NCBI GenBank assembly: GCA_024399015.1
Contig: JAKSIC010000010.1
Span: 1 to 64,000 of the forward strand
Direction of reading: 5' to 3'
DNA: 64,000 bases
Origin: Fibrobacter sp.
GTDB taxonomy: Bacteria; Fibrobacterota; Fibrobacteria; Fibrobacterales; Fibrobacteraceae
The notes below the pieces were generated by a model. It did no database searches. It was not told the origin of the DNA and saw nothing but the letters and a program-made list of their open reading frames with translations. The translations under genes were made by a program, and so were the position numbers. This document shows positions 50,998 through 58,901 of the stretch, one piece after another (position 1 is the first letter of the stretch; every line of letters starts with the position of its first letter).

Positions 50998-51381
50998 TTA
51001 TTCATTCACTTCTATCGCAAGGTAACGGGGGCTTTCGTCATCGAAGTATTCATCTTCGACAGCACCATCCCAGTTGCCTTCCAGCGGAACGAGGGTCAGC
51101 TTATGCTTGGCCTTAGCCTTGAATTCGCCCACATTGCCCTTGGACTTGTCAGCCATCTTGTCCTTAACCTTGCCACGGGCGATCAGCGGATTGTAGACGC
51201 CCACAAGAATTTCCTTGGCATCAATGCCGGAAATAACCTTGTACTTGAAAACATAGACATAGCTATACAAGTCGTTACTGGGCATCTTTCCCGGAATTTC
51301 GGTAAGACGACCTTCCACGGGAATAGGATCAGCAAAGGCAAACATGGCCAGAGCGAGAAGAGCAAATACGAGTTTTTTCAT
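50998..51381 (-). CDS. Small secreted protein, unknown function
   Basis: A 127-residue protein from ATG 51381 with a signal peptide (MKKLVFALLALAMFAFA). The mature part of about 110 residues is hydrophilic, rich in Lys and Asp/Glu, and has two hydrophobic stretches (YSYVYVFKYKVISG, EILVGVYNPLIARG) that suggest a small beta-fold. No family is recognised. It lies 12 bases before the MBOAT gene, so it is likely a partner in polysaccharide acylation, which is inference only. Confidence 0.7.
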   Translation of the reverse strand: MKKLVFALLALAMFAFADPIPVEGRLTEIPGKMPSNDLYSYVYVFKYKVISGIDAKEILVGVYNPLIARGKVKDKMADKSKGNVGEFKAKAKHKLTLVPLEGNWDGAVEDEYFDDESPRYLAIEVNE

Positions 51382-51602
51382 AATAATCACCTTTCACCCC
51401 AAAATATAAAAATCTTCCCCTTTGAACTTATGATTTTAGCCCAAAATGCGAGGAATTTGCCATTTATCACTTTTCTCAGTTTTTCAGGAAACAAACTTGC
51501 GGAAACTTTAAATTTTACTACCTTTTTGTTACCAAAATATTTAAAACACAAAATCGAGGTGCAATTTTCTGCACCGAAGTTTTTTGAAGGAGTGTTTTTA
51601 GA

Positions 51603-52958
51603 ATGAAAAAGAGCAAGTTGTTTGCTGCCGCAGCTATTCTGGCAGGCGCATTCGGCACCGCACAGGCTGCAGACCTCTACGTTTCCCTCAATACCGGCGC
51701 CAATGGAAACGACGGTTCCAAGGCCGCCCCCTACAAGAATCTTTGGAAGGCTCTCAAGGTAGCCCAGGCCGGCGACGTCATCCATGTGGCACAGGGCGTT
51801 TACCAGGGTCAGACCAAGCGCGGCTGGTTCGACATTACCGAACCGGTCAGCATCATTGGCGGCTACTCCGACGACTTCAGCTCCCGCGACCCTCTCAAGA
51901 ATGTCACTATGCTCCAGCCCAAGAACGAAAACAACAAGGACCAGGGCACCGGCCTCGGCATCCTCAACATCGGTTTTGAAGGCAAGCAGAACGTGAACAT
52001 GGTCATCGACGGTCTCGTCATCGACGAAGCCTACTCCAACACTTACCACCCGGTGAAAGGCAAGCCGGAAGGCTTCGCCTTGGGCATGCTGGTTCCTCAG
52101 GGTCCGGCAAAGGGCAACACCTTGGATAACCCCACTGTCGAAGCATCCAACCCGTCCCGCGTAGCAGCAATGATCTACATCCGCGGCGTGTACGACACCG
52201 GCAACATCACCATTCAGAACTGCGTTTTCGCCAACGGCGACAACTACGGCATTATGGGCGGCTGGCCCGAAGGTAAGGTTAGCGTTCTGAACAACGTGTT
52301 CGTGAACAACCGCATGATCGGCGTGGAACTTACCGGCGCAAAGCCCGACCAGTACGGCAAGCCCACACCCAACATCGCAAACCTCGAAGTTGCAAACAAC
52401 ACCATTCTCTTCACCTGGTCCCGTACCAACGAAATGGTGGACATGGGTTACGGCCTCCGTTGCAACGCCAAGTTCAACTGCGATTTCCATAACAACATCA
52501 TTGGCCTTAGCGTATTCTCCGGCATCGACATGACCAAGGGCGAAGACAAGACCAAGAACATCAAGATCGACAACAACGTGTTCTTCTTGAACAAGAAGGG
52601 CGACCTTTCCTTCACCATCAGCCCCAACATGAAGTTCATCGGCGTTGACGAATTCGAAGACATCGAAGGCGAACCGGGCTACAAGTCCATGCAGGGCAAC
52701 ATTGCCTTGAAGGATCCTAAGGCATTCGGCGCCAAGATCAACCAGAACTACCTTGAAAACTTCCTGATCGTAAGCTACAAGGAAAAGACCGACTACAACC
52801 CGAATTCTCCTGCAAACCTGTTCCGTGCAGCTCTCGGCATGAACCAGGTCGGCACCATCCAGAGCAGCGTCTCCATGTACGCCAACCACTACCCGGTTGA
52901 AGAAATGTACCAGCTCTTCGGTGCTATGGAAAAGTACGGTGCACAGCCCATTAAATAA
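51603..52958 (+). CDS. Secreted right-handed beta-helix protein
   Basis: This 451-residue protein has a signal peptide (cleaved at AQA-AD, residue 22). The start of the mature chain (LYVSLNTGANGNDGSKAAPY) and the many NNxF turns (ITIQNCVFANGD, VSVLNNVFVNNR, IKIDNNVFFLN) mark a parallel beta-helix with a DUF1565-type N-terminal cap, as in PL9-type and other polysaccharide-active proteins. No catalytic residues can be assigned. RBS GAAGGAG is present. The gene lies divergently from the small secreted protein and MBOAT genes. Confidence 0.8.
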   Translation: MKKSKLFAAAAILAGAFGTAQAADLYVSLNTGANGNDGSKAAPYKNLWKALKVAQAGDVIHVAQGVYQGQTKRGWFDITEPVSIIGGYSDDFSSRDPLKNVTMLQPKNENNKDQGTGLGILNIGFEGKQNVNMVIDGLVIDEAYSNTYHPVKGKPEGFALGMLVPQGPAKGNTLDNPTVEASNPSRVAAMIYIRGVYDTGNITIQNCVFANGDNYGIMGGWPEGKVSVLNNVFVNNRMIGVELTGAKPDQYGKPTPNIANLEVANNTILFTWSRTNEMVDMGYGLRCNAKFNCDFHNNIIGLSVFSGIDMTKGEDKTKNIKIDNNVFFLNKKGDLSFTISPNMKFIGVDEFEDIEGEPGYKSMQGNIALKDPKAFGAKINQNYLENFLIVSYKEKTDYNPNSPANLFRAALGMNQVGTIQSSVSMYANHYPVEEMYQLFGAMEKYGAQPIK

Positions 52959-53003
52959 GAAGGACTGAAGGTCGCGATAAAAGCATGCGTCCAAAATCCA
53001 AAG

Positions 53004-53036
53004 AAAAAGGTCCCGAGAAATCGGGGCTTTTTCTTT
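53004..53036 (+). terminator. Terminator after the beta-helix gene
   Basis: Stem GGTCCCGA/TCGGGGCT with flanking A5/T5 runs and a GAAA tetraloop. It borders the stop of the convergent gene at 53037. Confidence 0.8.
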
Positions 53037-53471
53037 TTATAAAGCCACTTCATGAGAACCACACAATATACTGTCGTATTTGTCAATTTCATCTTTTAGT
53101 TTTTCTATCATAAGATATAGTTCTTCATTTTTCTTTAGTATTATGTACTCTTGCTTAGTCGGCAAAACAATTTCCAAATCAGAAGCACCACAATAATGAA
53201 ACCCCCAAGTCAAATCACGGTTATGATTTGACGGGAATTCATACTTTTCGTCACAGTCACAAGCACAATAAAATAGAAGATTTCTAATGAATTCCCCCCT
53301 ACTCCATCTAGTGTAAAGAGAATCATCAACGGACTTGCTTAAAGATTGTACCGCAGCATCTGAAATTACTTTTGAGTTTTTTGAAAATGTTGCGCACTCT
53401 AAATTACGATCTTTACCAAAACCGTTCGTACTGACAATAAGCAAAAAAAGAACAACTACAATATTTTTCAT
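53037..53471 (-). CDS. Small secreted protein, A+T-rich, unknown function
   Basis: This 144-residue protein has a signal peptide (MKNIVVVLFLLIVSTNGFG) and a mature part with six Cys (CACDC block near 69-73 and a late ILCGSH). No family is recognised. Codon use is far richer in A and T than in all neighbours, a sign of later acquisition or weak expression. It lies between a convergent beta-helix gene and tRNA-Asn, a place where horizontally gained genes often settle. No integrase is seen. Confidence 0.6.
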   Translation of the reverse strand: MKNIVVVLFLLIVSTNGFGKDRNLECATFSKNSKVISDAAVQSLSKSVDDSLYTRWSRGEFIRNLLFYCACDCDEKYEFPSNHNRDLTWGFHYCGASDLEIVLPTKQEYIILKKNEELYLMIEKLKDEIDKYDSILCGSHEVAL

Positions 53472-53612
53472 TTCGCTTCCTGTTTTGTTTCAGGGACAAC
53501 ATCCTTAGCACTACCGACAAGAATATAGCATACACCGCAATAACGTCGTGAAAAACTTGTGAAACATGTCAACAGTGCAAGCAACATAGCATTCGCGCAA
53601 ATCCTATAAACT

Positions 53613-53642
53613 AAAAGCCCCGCTCTTTCGAACGGGGCTTTT
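53613..53642 (-). terminator. Terminator downstream of tRNA-Asn
   Basis: Stem AAAAGCCCCG/CGGGGCTTTT with a 10-base loop, directly after the tRNA on the minus strand, followed by TTTT. Confidence 0.8.
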
Positions 53643-53645
53643 AAG

Positions 53646-53718
53646 CTGCTTCACTTGGACTCGAACCAAGGACAACGCGATTAACAGTCGCGGGCTCTAC
53701 CAACTGAGCTATGAAGCA
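53646..53718 (-). tRNA. tRNA-Asn (anticodon GTT)
   Basis: A 73-base cloverleaf: acceptor stem TGCTTCA/TGAAGCA (7 bp), D-arm GCTC-AGTTGGTA-GAGC, anticodon arm CGCGA-CTGTTAA-TCGCG with anticodon GTT, T-arm CTTGG-TTCGAGT-CCAAG, discriminator G. CCA is not encoded. A promoter with TTGACA and TATATT lies upstream at 53768-53795 and a strong terminator follows. Confidence 0.95.
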
Positions 53719-53767
53719 ATCAGGTCTTTGAGCTTCAGCCTTGCGGCGTTTCTCATTGACGAGTCCA

Positions 53768-53795
53768 AATATAGATATTCAGAAATATTTGTCAA
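53768..53795 (-). promoter_or_regulatory. Sigma-70-type promoter of tRNA-Asn
   Basis: On the minus strand, TTGACA (53790-53795) and TATATT (53768-53773) are spaced 16 bases apart. Transcription would begin near 53761, about 43 bases before the tRNA. Confidence 0.7.
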
Positions 53796-53848
53796 GGGAT
53801 ACGGGCAAAAAATTTGATTTTTTTTGAAAAAACTTTAAGATTTTTCAA

Positions 53849-54904
53849 TCAAACCAGCTTTGCCATATCTTCCGGGAAATTTCCGCAGGAAAATTCCTTG
53901 GATTCACGCCAATAAGGTAGCTGAATTTCAGCCTTGTAGGCATAAAGCATGTGGCTACGACCGCCAAGAACTGCATAATCTTCTTCAGTCAATGCATCTT
54001 CCTGGCTAAGTTCACCGCGGGCACGGGCTTCGGCCACCTTGTCCGTCATCTTCTCGTAGTACTTTCCGCCAAAGCTGTACAGGCGATCTCCCAGAATCGG
54101 GAAGCCCAGTTCAGACAGATGGGCTCGAATCTGGTGCTTGCGACCTGTGAGAAGTTCAGCCTCCACTACGGAGTATTTTTCACCGTTAGGTAGTTCGCCG
54201 GTCTTTAAAACACGGAAACGGGTATGGCATTCCTTGCCATCGGCAAAGTAATGCATACGCAAGCGGATGTTGTCATTCGGGTCTTCGCGCAGGGGCATCT
54301 TGCAATCCATAAAGGAGCCGCGGTCATCGTCACCGAGGGACACGCACTGTGCCACGGCGCTATCGGCAAGTTCCGGCACCACCATCTGGAAATTGCCACG
54401 GACAACCGCCATATAGAACTTGCGCAACAAGATGCGGTCAAGGTTCTTCTGGAATCTTGCGGCGGATTCAGCATACTTCGCAAACAGCATCAAGCCGCCG
54501 GTATCACGGTCCAGGCGGTGCATAGGCGTCGCCGTTTCGTAATCTGTTCCGCGGCGAACGATGGATGTAAATGTATTGTAGAAGATGCGCCCTGTATGAT
54601 GCACAGGAACACCCGCAGGCTTTGCCACCAGCATGAATTCATCGTCTTCGAAAACGATGTCGTAATTGGTGGGGACTTCAGGCTCCGTGTAGTTTTCTAC
54701 ATGGTAGACAACCTTGTCGTTCTTGTGGGCGATTGTAGAAGCATTGGCCACTTCCCCATTGATGGTCACAAGACCGCGGGCAAGCTTATCCGCCCAATCC
54801 ATTTCGCTATGGTAAGTAAATCGGGCACACAGAGATTTAAGCAACAGCCAGCCTTCATGTTCAGGCTGCACCACGCTTTCAAAGTACATATCAGAAGGAA
54901 CCAT
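53849..54904 (-). CDS. RluA-family pseudouridine synthase
   Basis: This 351-residue protein has an S4-like N-terminal part (about 20-75; DKLARGLVTINGEV) and an RluA-type catalytic domain (about 80-330) with the signature HRLDRDTGGLMLFAK (catalytic Asp) and the later LTGRKHQIRAHL. It isomerises uridines in 23S rRNA or tRNA; the exact target site cannot be deduced. The region upstream to nadD holds an array of 7-bp repeats with inverted ends (54913-55024), just before the ATG at 54904, where no Shine-Dalgarno is visible. Confidence 0.9.
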   Translation of the reverse strand: MVPSDMYFESVVQPEHEGWLLLKSLCARFTYHSEMDWADKLARGLVTINGEVANASTIAHKNDKVVYHVENYTEPEVPTNYDIVFEDDEFMLVAKPAGVPVHHTGRIFYNTFTSIVRRGTDYETATPMHRLDRDTGGLMLFAKYAESAARFQKNLDRILLRKFYMAVVRGNFQMVVPELADSAVAQCVSLGDDDRGSFMDCKMPLREDPNDNIRLRMHYFADGKECHTRFRVLKTGELPNGEKYSVVEAELLTGRKHQIRAHLSELGFPILGDRLYSFGGKYYEKMTDKVAEARARGELSQEDALTEEDYAVLGGRSHMLYAYKAEIQLPYWRESKEFSCGNFPEDMAKLV

Positions 54905-54912
54905 AGATTCTC

Positions 54913-55024
54913 AATTATGAATTATGATTTATGAATTATGAGATTACGCGAGGAACAAGATTCTTTTTTTGCGGCGGAGCCGCCATTATTATTCTCGTAC
55001 TTTGTAATTCGTAATTCATAATCA
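54913..55024. repeat. Repeat element with 7-bp units in opposite orientation at both ends
   Basis: Four tandem units near AATTATG (54913-54940) face two GTAATTC units plus a partial unit (55004-55024), which read the other way. A GC-rich hairpin (GGCGG-AG-CCGCC) and a T8 run lie between them. It fills the space between nadD and the RluA gene and includes the nadD stop. Confidence 0.75.
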
Positions 55025-55657
55025 CTCTCTATACAGGTCGTGTTCCTTGATGTATTCAAACACCTTGGGATCCAATCCCTCGGGGCACTCGTTATAATCG
55101 CAGAGCAAAGCCTTACGAATCGCCGTACTGGAATAAGTACCTTCAAAACCTTCTTCCGGACCAAGCCACAGAAGAGGTGCATAGCCCTTGGCATTATGGG
55201 CCGCAATATTCGGTTTTTCGTAGCCTTGGCGAGCGAACACAATCAGTTCGATATCGCGAAGCAGAAGATGTCCATTATAGTTGGTGCCAAAGAAATTCAT
55301 GGGATCGCGCCAATGAGGAATATTCTCATAGCTGTCGGCGCCCACCAACAAGCGGAAGTTGATGTCAGGAAACATTTCCTTCACACCCATCAGGAACACG
55401 TAGGAGCCACGATAATCACCCTGCTGAATTTCCAAGTCAGAAAGCACCAATCGCGTATCGCCAGAGAACGCAAGTTCCAGCATGGCGAATCGATCTTCCG
55501 GGCTTGCGTTCAAAGTCTTGTCCCAACGGTCGGGACTAGGCATGAACCAAACTTCATCGCAGAAGCCTCGGTCAAGGCAAGTCTTCGCAACAGTTACATG
55601 ATCCTTATGGACTGGATCAAAAGCACCCCCAAGAATGGCAACATTCTTAGTAGACAT
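55022..55657 (-). CDS. nadD: Nicotinate-nucleotide adenylyltransferase
   Basis: A 211-residue protein from ATG 55657 (MSTKNVAILGGAFDPVHKDH). The GGAFDPVHxxH motif binds ATP, and the C-terminal YSSTAIRKAL is the ISSTxIR motif of the family. It makes nicotinate adenine dinucleotide in NAD synthesis. A TTG start five codons upstream is possible but less likely. Its start lies inside the end of the upstream outer-membrane protein gene (overlap of 11 bases). Its stop falls within a 7-bp repeat element. Confidence 0.92.
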   Translation of the reverse strand: MSTKNVAILGGAFDPVHKDHVTVAKTCLDRGFCDEVWFMPSPDRWDKTLNASPEDRFAMLELAFSGDTRLVLSDLEIQQGDYRGSYVFLMGVKEMFPDINFRLLVGADSYENIPHWRDPMNFFGTNYNGHLLLRDIELIVFARQGYEKPNIAAHNAKGYAPLLWLGPEEGFEGTYSSTAIRKALLCDYNECPEGLDPKVFEYIKEHDLYRE

Positions 55658-56234
55658 AAACGGCAAATCCAAGGTTAAACTGCATTCTAGTTCCGCTCAC
55701 CTTCTTATCCAGGAACGGATCATAGTGATCCAGAACCCAACGGTACTGGACTTCAGCAAAGAACAATGTCTTAGAGACAACGTTAACAATGGAACCAAAG
55801 CCAAGGCCCCATTCATTCCAGGCAACGTCGCCAAGATCACTCAGATCCTTAGCCCTGGAGTAGGAACCAGTAACGTAAAGGTCGCCGTAAGCGTGCACAC
55901 CAAGTTCTACGCCAAAATTGGAATAGTCAACTGTGTAATCCTTACCTTCGTCATCTTCTTCGACAAAGCTGGAAACTCCATAACCGATACGGAGGAAACC
56001 GATATGGGGATACCAGTAGCCAACCATAGGTTCAATCTGCTGCAGGCCAATACCACGGCCAGAGCCTACACCGGTACCAGAACCAAAGCCCAAGGCTCCG
56101 CCTGCAAAGAAGGGTGCTTGAATTCCGCCAGATGCTGCGCTAGATTCGTCTGCAGCTGAAGGAGTATTCTGGCCAAAGCTCAGAGAAGCACAGGCCAAGA
56201 GGAGCATCAAAAAAACAATTACGCTCTTTTTCAT
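55647..56234 (-). CDS. Putative outer-membrane beta-barrel protein
   Basis: A 195-residue protein from ATG 56234 with a signal peptide (MKKSVIVFLMLLLACASLSFG). The mature part begins with a Ser/Ala-rich stretch and continues with Gly, Tyr and Val-rich alternating strands (LRIGYGVSSFVEE, LGVHAYGDLYVTGSY) and ends FNLGFAVYVY, an aromatic C-terminus usual in outer-membrane barrels. No family is recognised. It overlaps the nadD start by 11 bases. Confidence 0.75.
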   Translation of the reverse strand: MKKSVIVFLMLLLACASLSFGQNTPSAADESSAASGGIQAPFFAGGALGFGSGTGVGSGRGIGLQQIEPMVGYWYPHIGFLRIGYGVSSFVEEDDEGKDYTVDYSNFGVELGVHAYGDLYVTGSYSRAKDLSDLGDVAWNEWGLGFGSIVNVVSKTLFFAEVQYRWVLDHYDPFLDKKVSGTRMQFNLGFAVYVY

Positions 56235-56249
56235 TTTAAACTCCATAAA

Positions 56250-56657
56250 CTAAGCCACCAGAATCAAGGCTATACCGGCCCCGATCAGGATATTGACAAA
56301 AGCGTCTATCTTGGTGATCTTGAAAAACTTCTCGTCCACCACATTTGTTTCAAGAATGCGATTGATTTCCATATTCGATAAGTAACAGGTGATTACCATC
56401 TTAGCAGCAACAACAGCCACAGCCCATAAGGCCAATCCAGAAAGATATGTAAGGGAAACAAAAATCACCGACAGCAATCCAGTCAAAACAATATTGGATC
56501 GTTTAAGTTCATCATCCCTAGAGTCGGTTTCCACAGCAAGAGCCTTGAACTTTTTCACCTTCTCACAAATGCCCTCGTAGGAAGTCAACATCTGAGAAAG
56601 GTTATACCCAATCAGAATTACTGACGCTACCAAAGTTATCTTAATCGCAATACCCAT
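56250..56657 (-). CDS. Small integral membrane protein, unknown
   Basis: A 135-residue protein if translation starts at the Met at 56657 (MGIAIKITLVA); a Met two codons earlier is equally possible. Four hydrophobic helices are seen: near 3-22, 58-75, 77-95 and 115-134. A charged loop separates the first helix from the rest (KKFKALAVETDSRDDELKR). No family is recognised. It lies between rsgA and the outer-membrane protein gene, 15 bases before the latter's start. Confidence 0.7.
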   Translation of the reverse strand: MGIAIKITLVASVILIGYNLSQMLTSYEGICEKVKKFKALAVETDSRDDELKRSNIVLTGLLSVIFVSLTYLSGLALWAVAVVAAKMVITCYLSNMEINRILETNVVDEKFFKITKIDAFVNILIGAGIALILVA

Positions 56658-56672
56658 AAACAACCAAACACA

Positions 56673-57938
56673 TTAAGTTTTCGAATTCAAAATTCGCAAA
56701 TAACTTGCATAGCGAGCAGGAGTCAGCCTACCGCTTTCTACAGCAGCACGCACTGCACAGCCAGGTTCCTTAAGGTGCAGGCAGTTGCTGTACTTGCAGG
56801 TGAACAAGTCATCCTCAAAGAATCCCGGGAAAATCTTTGCCAAGGTCTCCCCTTCCATATCCATAAGTCCGATGGAGCGAATCCCCGGAGTATCAATGAC
56901 GATACCGCCATCCGGGAAATCTTCCAGAGGCAGGTCAAACAAACTAGAGGATGTAGTAGTATGACGGCCCTTGCCATCTCGTTCGCGAACTTCACCAGTC
57001 TGAAGCTCCGCCTCGGGAACAAGAGCGTTTACTAGCGTCGATTTGCCGACACCACTCTGACCACTAAAGACAGAGGACTTTCCATTGAGTTCGGCCTTCA
57101 AAGTTTCCAGGCCTTCCCCAGTTCGCACACTTACGGGAATCACCTTGTCGGCAATGGACATAAAGTCCCGGATATCGTCGGAAAGGTCCGCTTCGCCACC
57201 AGGCAGCAAATCCATCTTTGTAAGGACTAGCACAAAAGGCAGGTCGTTCAAGTTGGCGGCCAGCAAGAAACGGTCCATGAAGCCGTAGTTGAATTCCGGC
57301 TGAGTCACGCTTGCAACAATAACCACCTGGTCAATGTTTGCCGCAAGAGTCTGCTGCTTGTAAAAACTGTCGCGAGGGCCAGGGCGTTTCAATTCGCTTT
57401 TTCGAGGAAGAACGCGTACCACGCAGTACTTCTGGGAGCCAACGCCATCGCCTTCGTCTTCGGCATCATTCACCTGTCCAAGTAGCACGCGGTCACCTAC
57501 GGCGGGGAATTCACCCAAGGTCTTGGAGGTTGTGGCGCGGTACATGGCGGTTACGATATTAGACGAGAGAACGTTCGCAAGCGAGCTACAGACGAAAGAC
57601 GAAAGAGATCCTGAATTTCTCCCATCTCTCGTCTCTCGTCTCTCGTCTCTCGTCTCTAATCGCACTTCGCAGGTACGGCGATGGACTTCCATCACCAGGC
57701 CTTCCACGCAGTTCTCCTCACCGATATTCTCGATGGGATCCTTCACCTTCTTGATTTTGGCCTTCTTGAACTCGCGGCTGTAACGTTCCTTGATGGGGCG
57801 TTCATCTACCACGCCGCTTTCCAGTTCCTTCATCACGTCGATACGGCGACTGCGATGATCGCGACGGGTAGGACGTACAGAGCGAAGCGGTGCTTCTTCC
57901 TCTTCAAAGTCGTTGTCGGCTTCGAAATTACTTCGCAT
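56673..57938 (-). CDS. rsgA: Ribosome-assembly GTPase RsgA with repeat insertion
   Basis: This 421-residue protein has an N-terminal extension rich in charged residues (1-75), an OB-fold (about 78-165), a circularly permuted GTPase domain (about 185-345; TKMDLLPGG, GQSGVGKSTLVNAL, DTPGIRS) and a C-terminal zinc knuckle (CKYSNCLHLKEPGC). It matures the 30S ribosomal subunit. Residues 94-120 within the OB-fold (reading RLETRDERRETRD) come from an array of 7-bp repeats at 57580-57659 inserted in frame. Usual RsgA is about 300-350 residues, so this protein is enlarged at two places. Confidence 0.9.
   Translation of the reverse strand: MRSNFEADNDFEEEEAPLRSVRPTRRDHRSRRIDVMKELESGVVDERPIKERYSREFKKAKIKKVKDPIENIGEENCVEGLVMEVHRRTCEVRLETRDERRETRDGRNSGSLSSFVCSSLANVLSSNIVTAMYRATTSKTLGEFPAVGDRVLLGQVNDAEDEGDGVGSQKYCVVRVLPRKSELKRPGPRDSFYKQQTLAANIDQVVIVASVTQPEFNYGFMDRFLLAANLNDLPFVLVLTKMDLLPGGEADLSDDIRDFMSIADKVIPVSVRTGEGLETLKAELNGKSSVFSGQSGVGKSTLVNALVPEAELQTGEVRERDGKGRHTTTSSSLFDLPLEDFPDGGIVIDTPGIRSIGLMDMEGETLAKIFPGFFEDDLFTCKYSNCLHLKEPGCAVRAAVESGRLTPARYASYLRILNSKT
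57580..57659. repeat. Array of 7-bp units inside rsgA
   Basis: Four perfect TCTCTCG units and a fifth partial (57625-57659), preceded by two GACGAAA units in opposite sense at about 57580-57594, separated by about 30 bases. On the minus strand the frame stays open and encodes residues 94-120 of RsgA. Confidence 0.8.
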
Positions 57939-58257
57939 CGGCTTCCCCGTTCTTCAAGTTCTTCTTTTCTTCCACACGCTTCTTGGCGGCAAGACCCGCA
58001 TCGGAATCTTCACGTTCGCGAGCCTCGTCCAGTTCCGCTTCCGTCACCGGGCGGCCCCTGCGAATGGATTCCATAATGAAGTGTATTGCCTTGAGGCGGC
58101 CATTGCATTTTTCGATGCAGTTATCATAGAAGCCACGGGTCTTGTAGTCCCATTCCGGCACAATGTCGGACGCGTACAGAAAATGTTCTATACAAATGGA
58201 AAGCTGGTCCGCTTCCCTGCGAAGGTCTTCTATCTTACTCTTTGTGAAAAATGCCAT
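57928..58257 (-). CDS. Hypothetical small cytoplasmic protein
   Basis: A 109-residue protein from ATG 58257 (MAFFTKSKIEDLRREADQL). It is predicted to be helical and very rich in Arg, Glu and Lys at the end (EKKNLKNGEADAK). Two Cys lie in CNGRLK and LSICIEH. No family is recognised. It overlaps the rsgA start by 11 bases, so it is translated together with rsgA and could have a ribosome-related role, which is only inference. A longer frame to 58359 has no RBS and is rejected. Confidence 0.62.
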   Translation of the reverse strand: MAFFTKSKIEDLRREADQLSICIEHFLYASDIVPEWDYKTRGFYDNCIEKCNGRLKAIHFIMESIRRGRPVTEAELDEAREREDSDAGLAAKKRVEEKKNLKNGEADAK

Positions 58258-58360
58258 GTTTTGAAATATAGTAAACAAGAAAAAATTCATTTGAAACCAG
58301 CACAAAAAAGGAGGCTTGCAGCCTCCCCCAACAGGATTAAAACACTCTCTAAATCCCAAT

Positions 58361-58747
58361 TTAAATCAGCCGAGTTTTCCAAAGTCCGTGCAAGTTGCAA
58401 TAGGCAAAGGCGGCAACGGGCTGATCGATATCCCTTACATAAAATTCATAGCCAGGCTGTTCTCCTGGAACCAAATAATGAATCTGAAAGCCGGAACGGC
58501 TTTTCAAGGCGATCCATTCGATGTAATGGGAATCGATCATCGGGTGCGGTTCAGAGCCAACAGTGACCATAACGGAATTCTTGAAAACATCCACTACGGG
58601 CACATGCTTTTCCTTGGAAGCATCCACGGTATTGGCCACGATTTCCACCATGGGCTTTCCGCAACAAACCACGGGAACGCTGGAGTTCTTGACGTACACC
58701 ACGATGTTCCCACACATGGGGCAACGGAAAAAAGAAAGTTTATCCAT
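58361..58747 (-). CDS. Desulfoferrodoxin (superoxide reductase)
   Basis: A 128-residue protein from ATG 58747 with AAGGAG upstream. The N-terminal desulforedoxin domain has CPMCGN and VVCCGKPM (four Cys binding an iron). The catalytic neelaredoxin domain (about 38-128) shows the His ligands in EKHVPVV and HPMIDSHYIEW, and the Cys-His pair in YCNLHGLW. It reduces superoxide to peroxide without making oxygen, a typical defence of anaerobes. It stands alone between the small protein gene and the divergent prenyltransferase gene. Confidence 0.93.
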   Translation of the reverse strand: MDKLSFFRCPMCGNIVVYVKNSSVPVVCCGKPMVEIVANTVDASKEKHVPVVDVFKNSVMVTVGSEPHPMIDSHYIEWIALKSRSGFQIHYLVPGEQPGYEFYVRDIDQPVAAFAYCNLHGLWKTRLI

Positions 58748-58901
58748 AAGGCTCTCCTTTTTTGAAGTTTTTGAAGTTAAACTAAAGGCAATGTACCTAG
58801 GGCGAAAAAGATCCGGCAAGCCTTATTCCAATGAAATATTTTTTACCGAAAAAGGCCTTGTCCAAAAAATCAAACCAATGCAAGTATTCTATTTTTAGAG
58901 C

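Noticed and set aside
51387-52994. Minus-strand open frame of 535 codons opposite the beta-helix gene
   Set aside because: Shadow of a plus-strand gene that has a signal peptide, RBS and beta-helix repeats.
54913-55024. CRISPR array
   Set aside because: Units are only 7 bp and tandem without spacers; the same holds for the other arrays.
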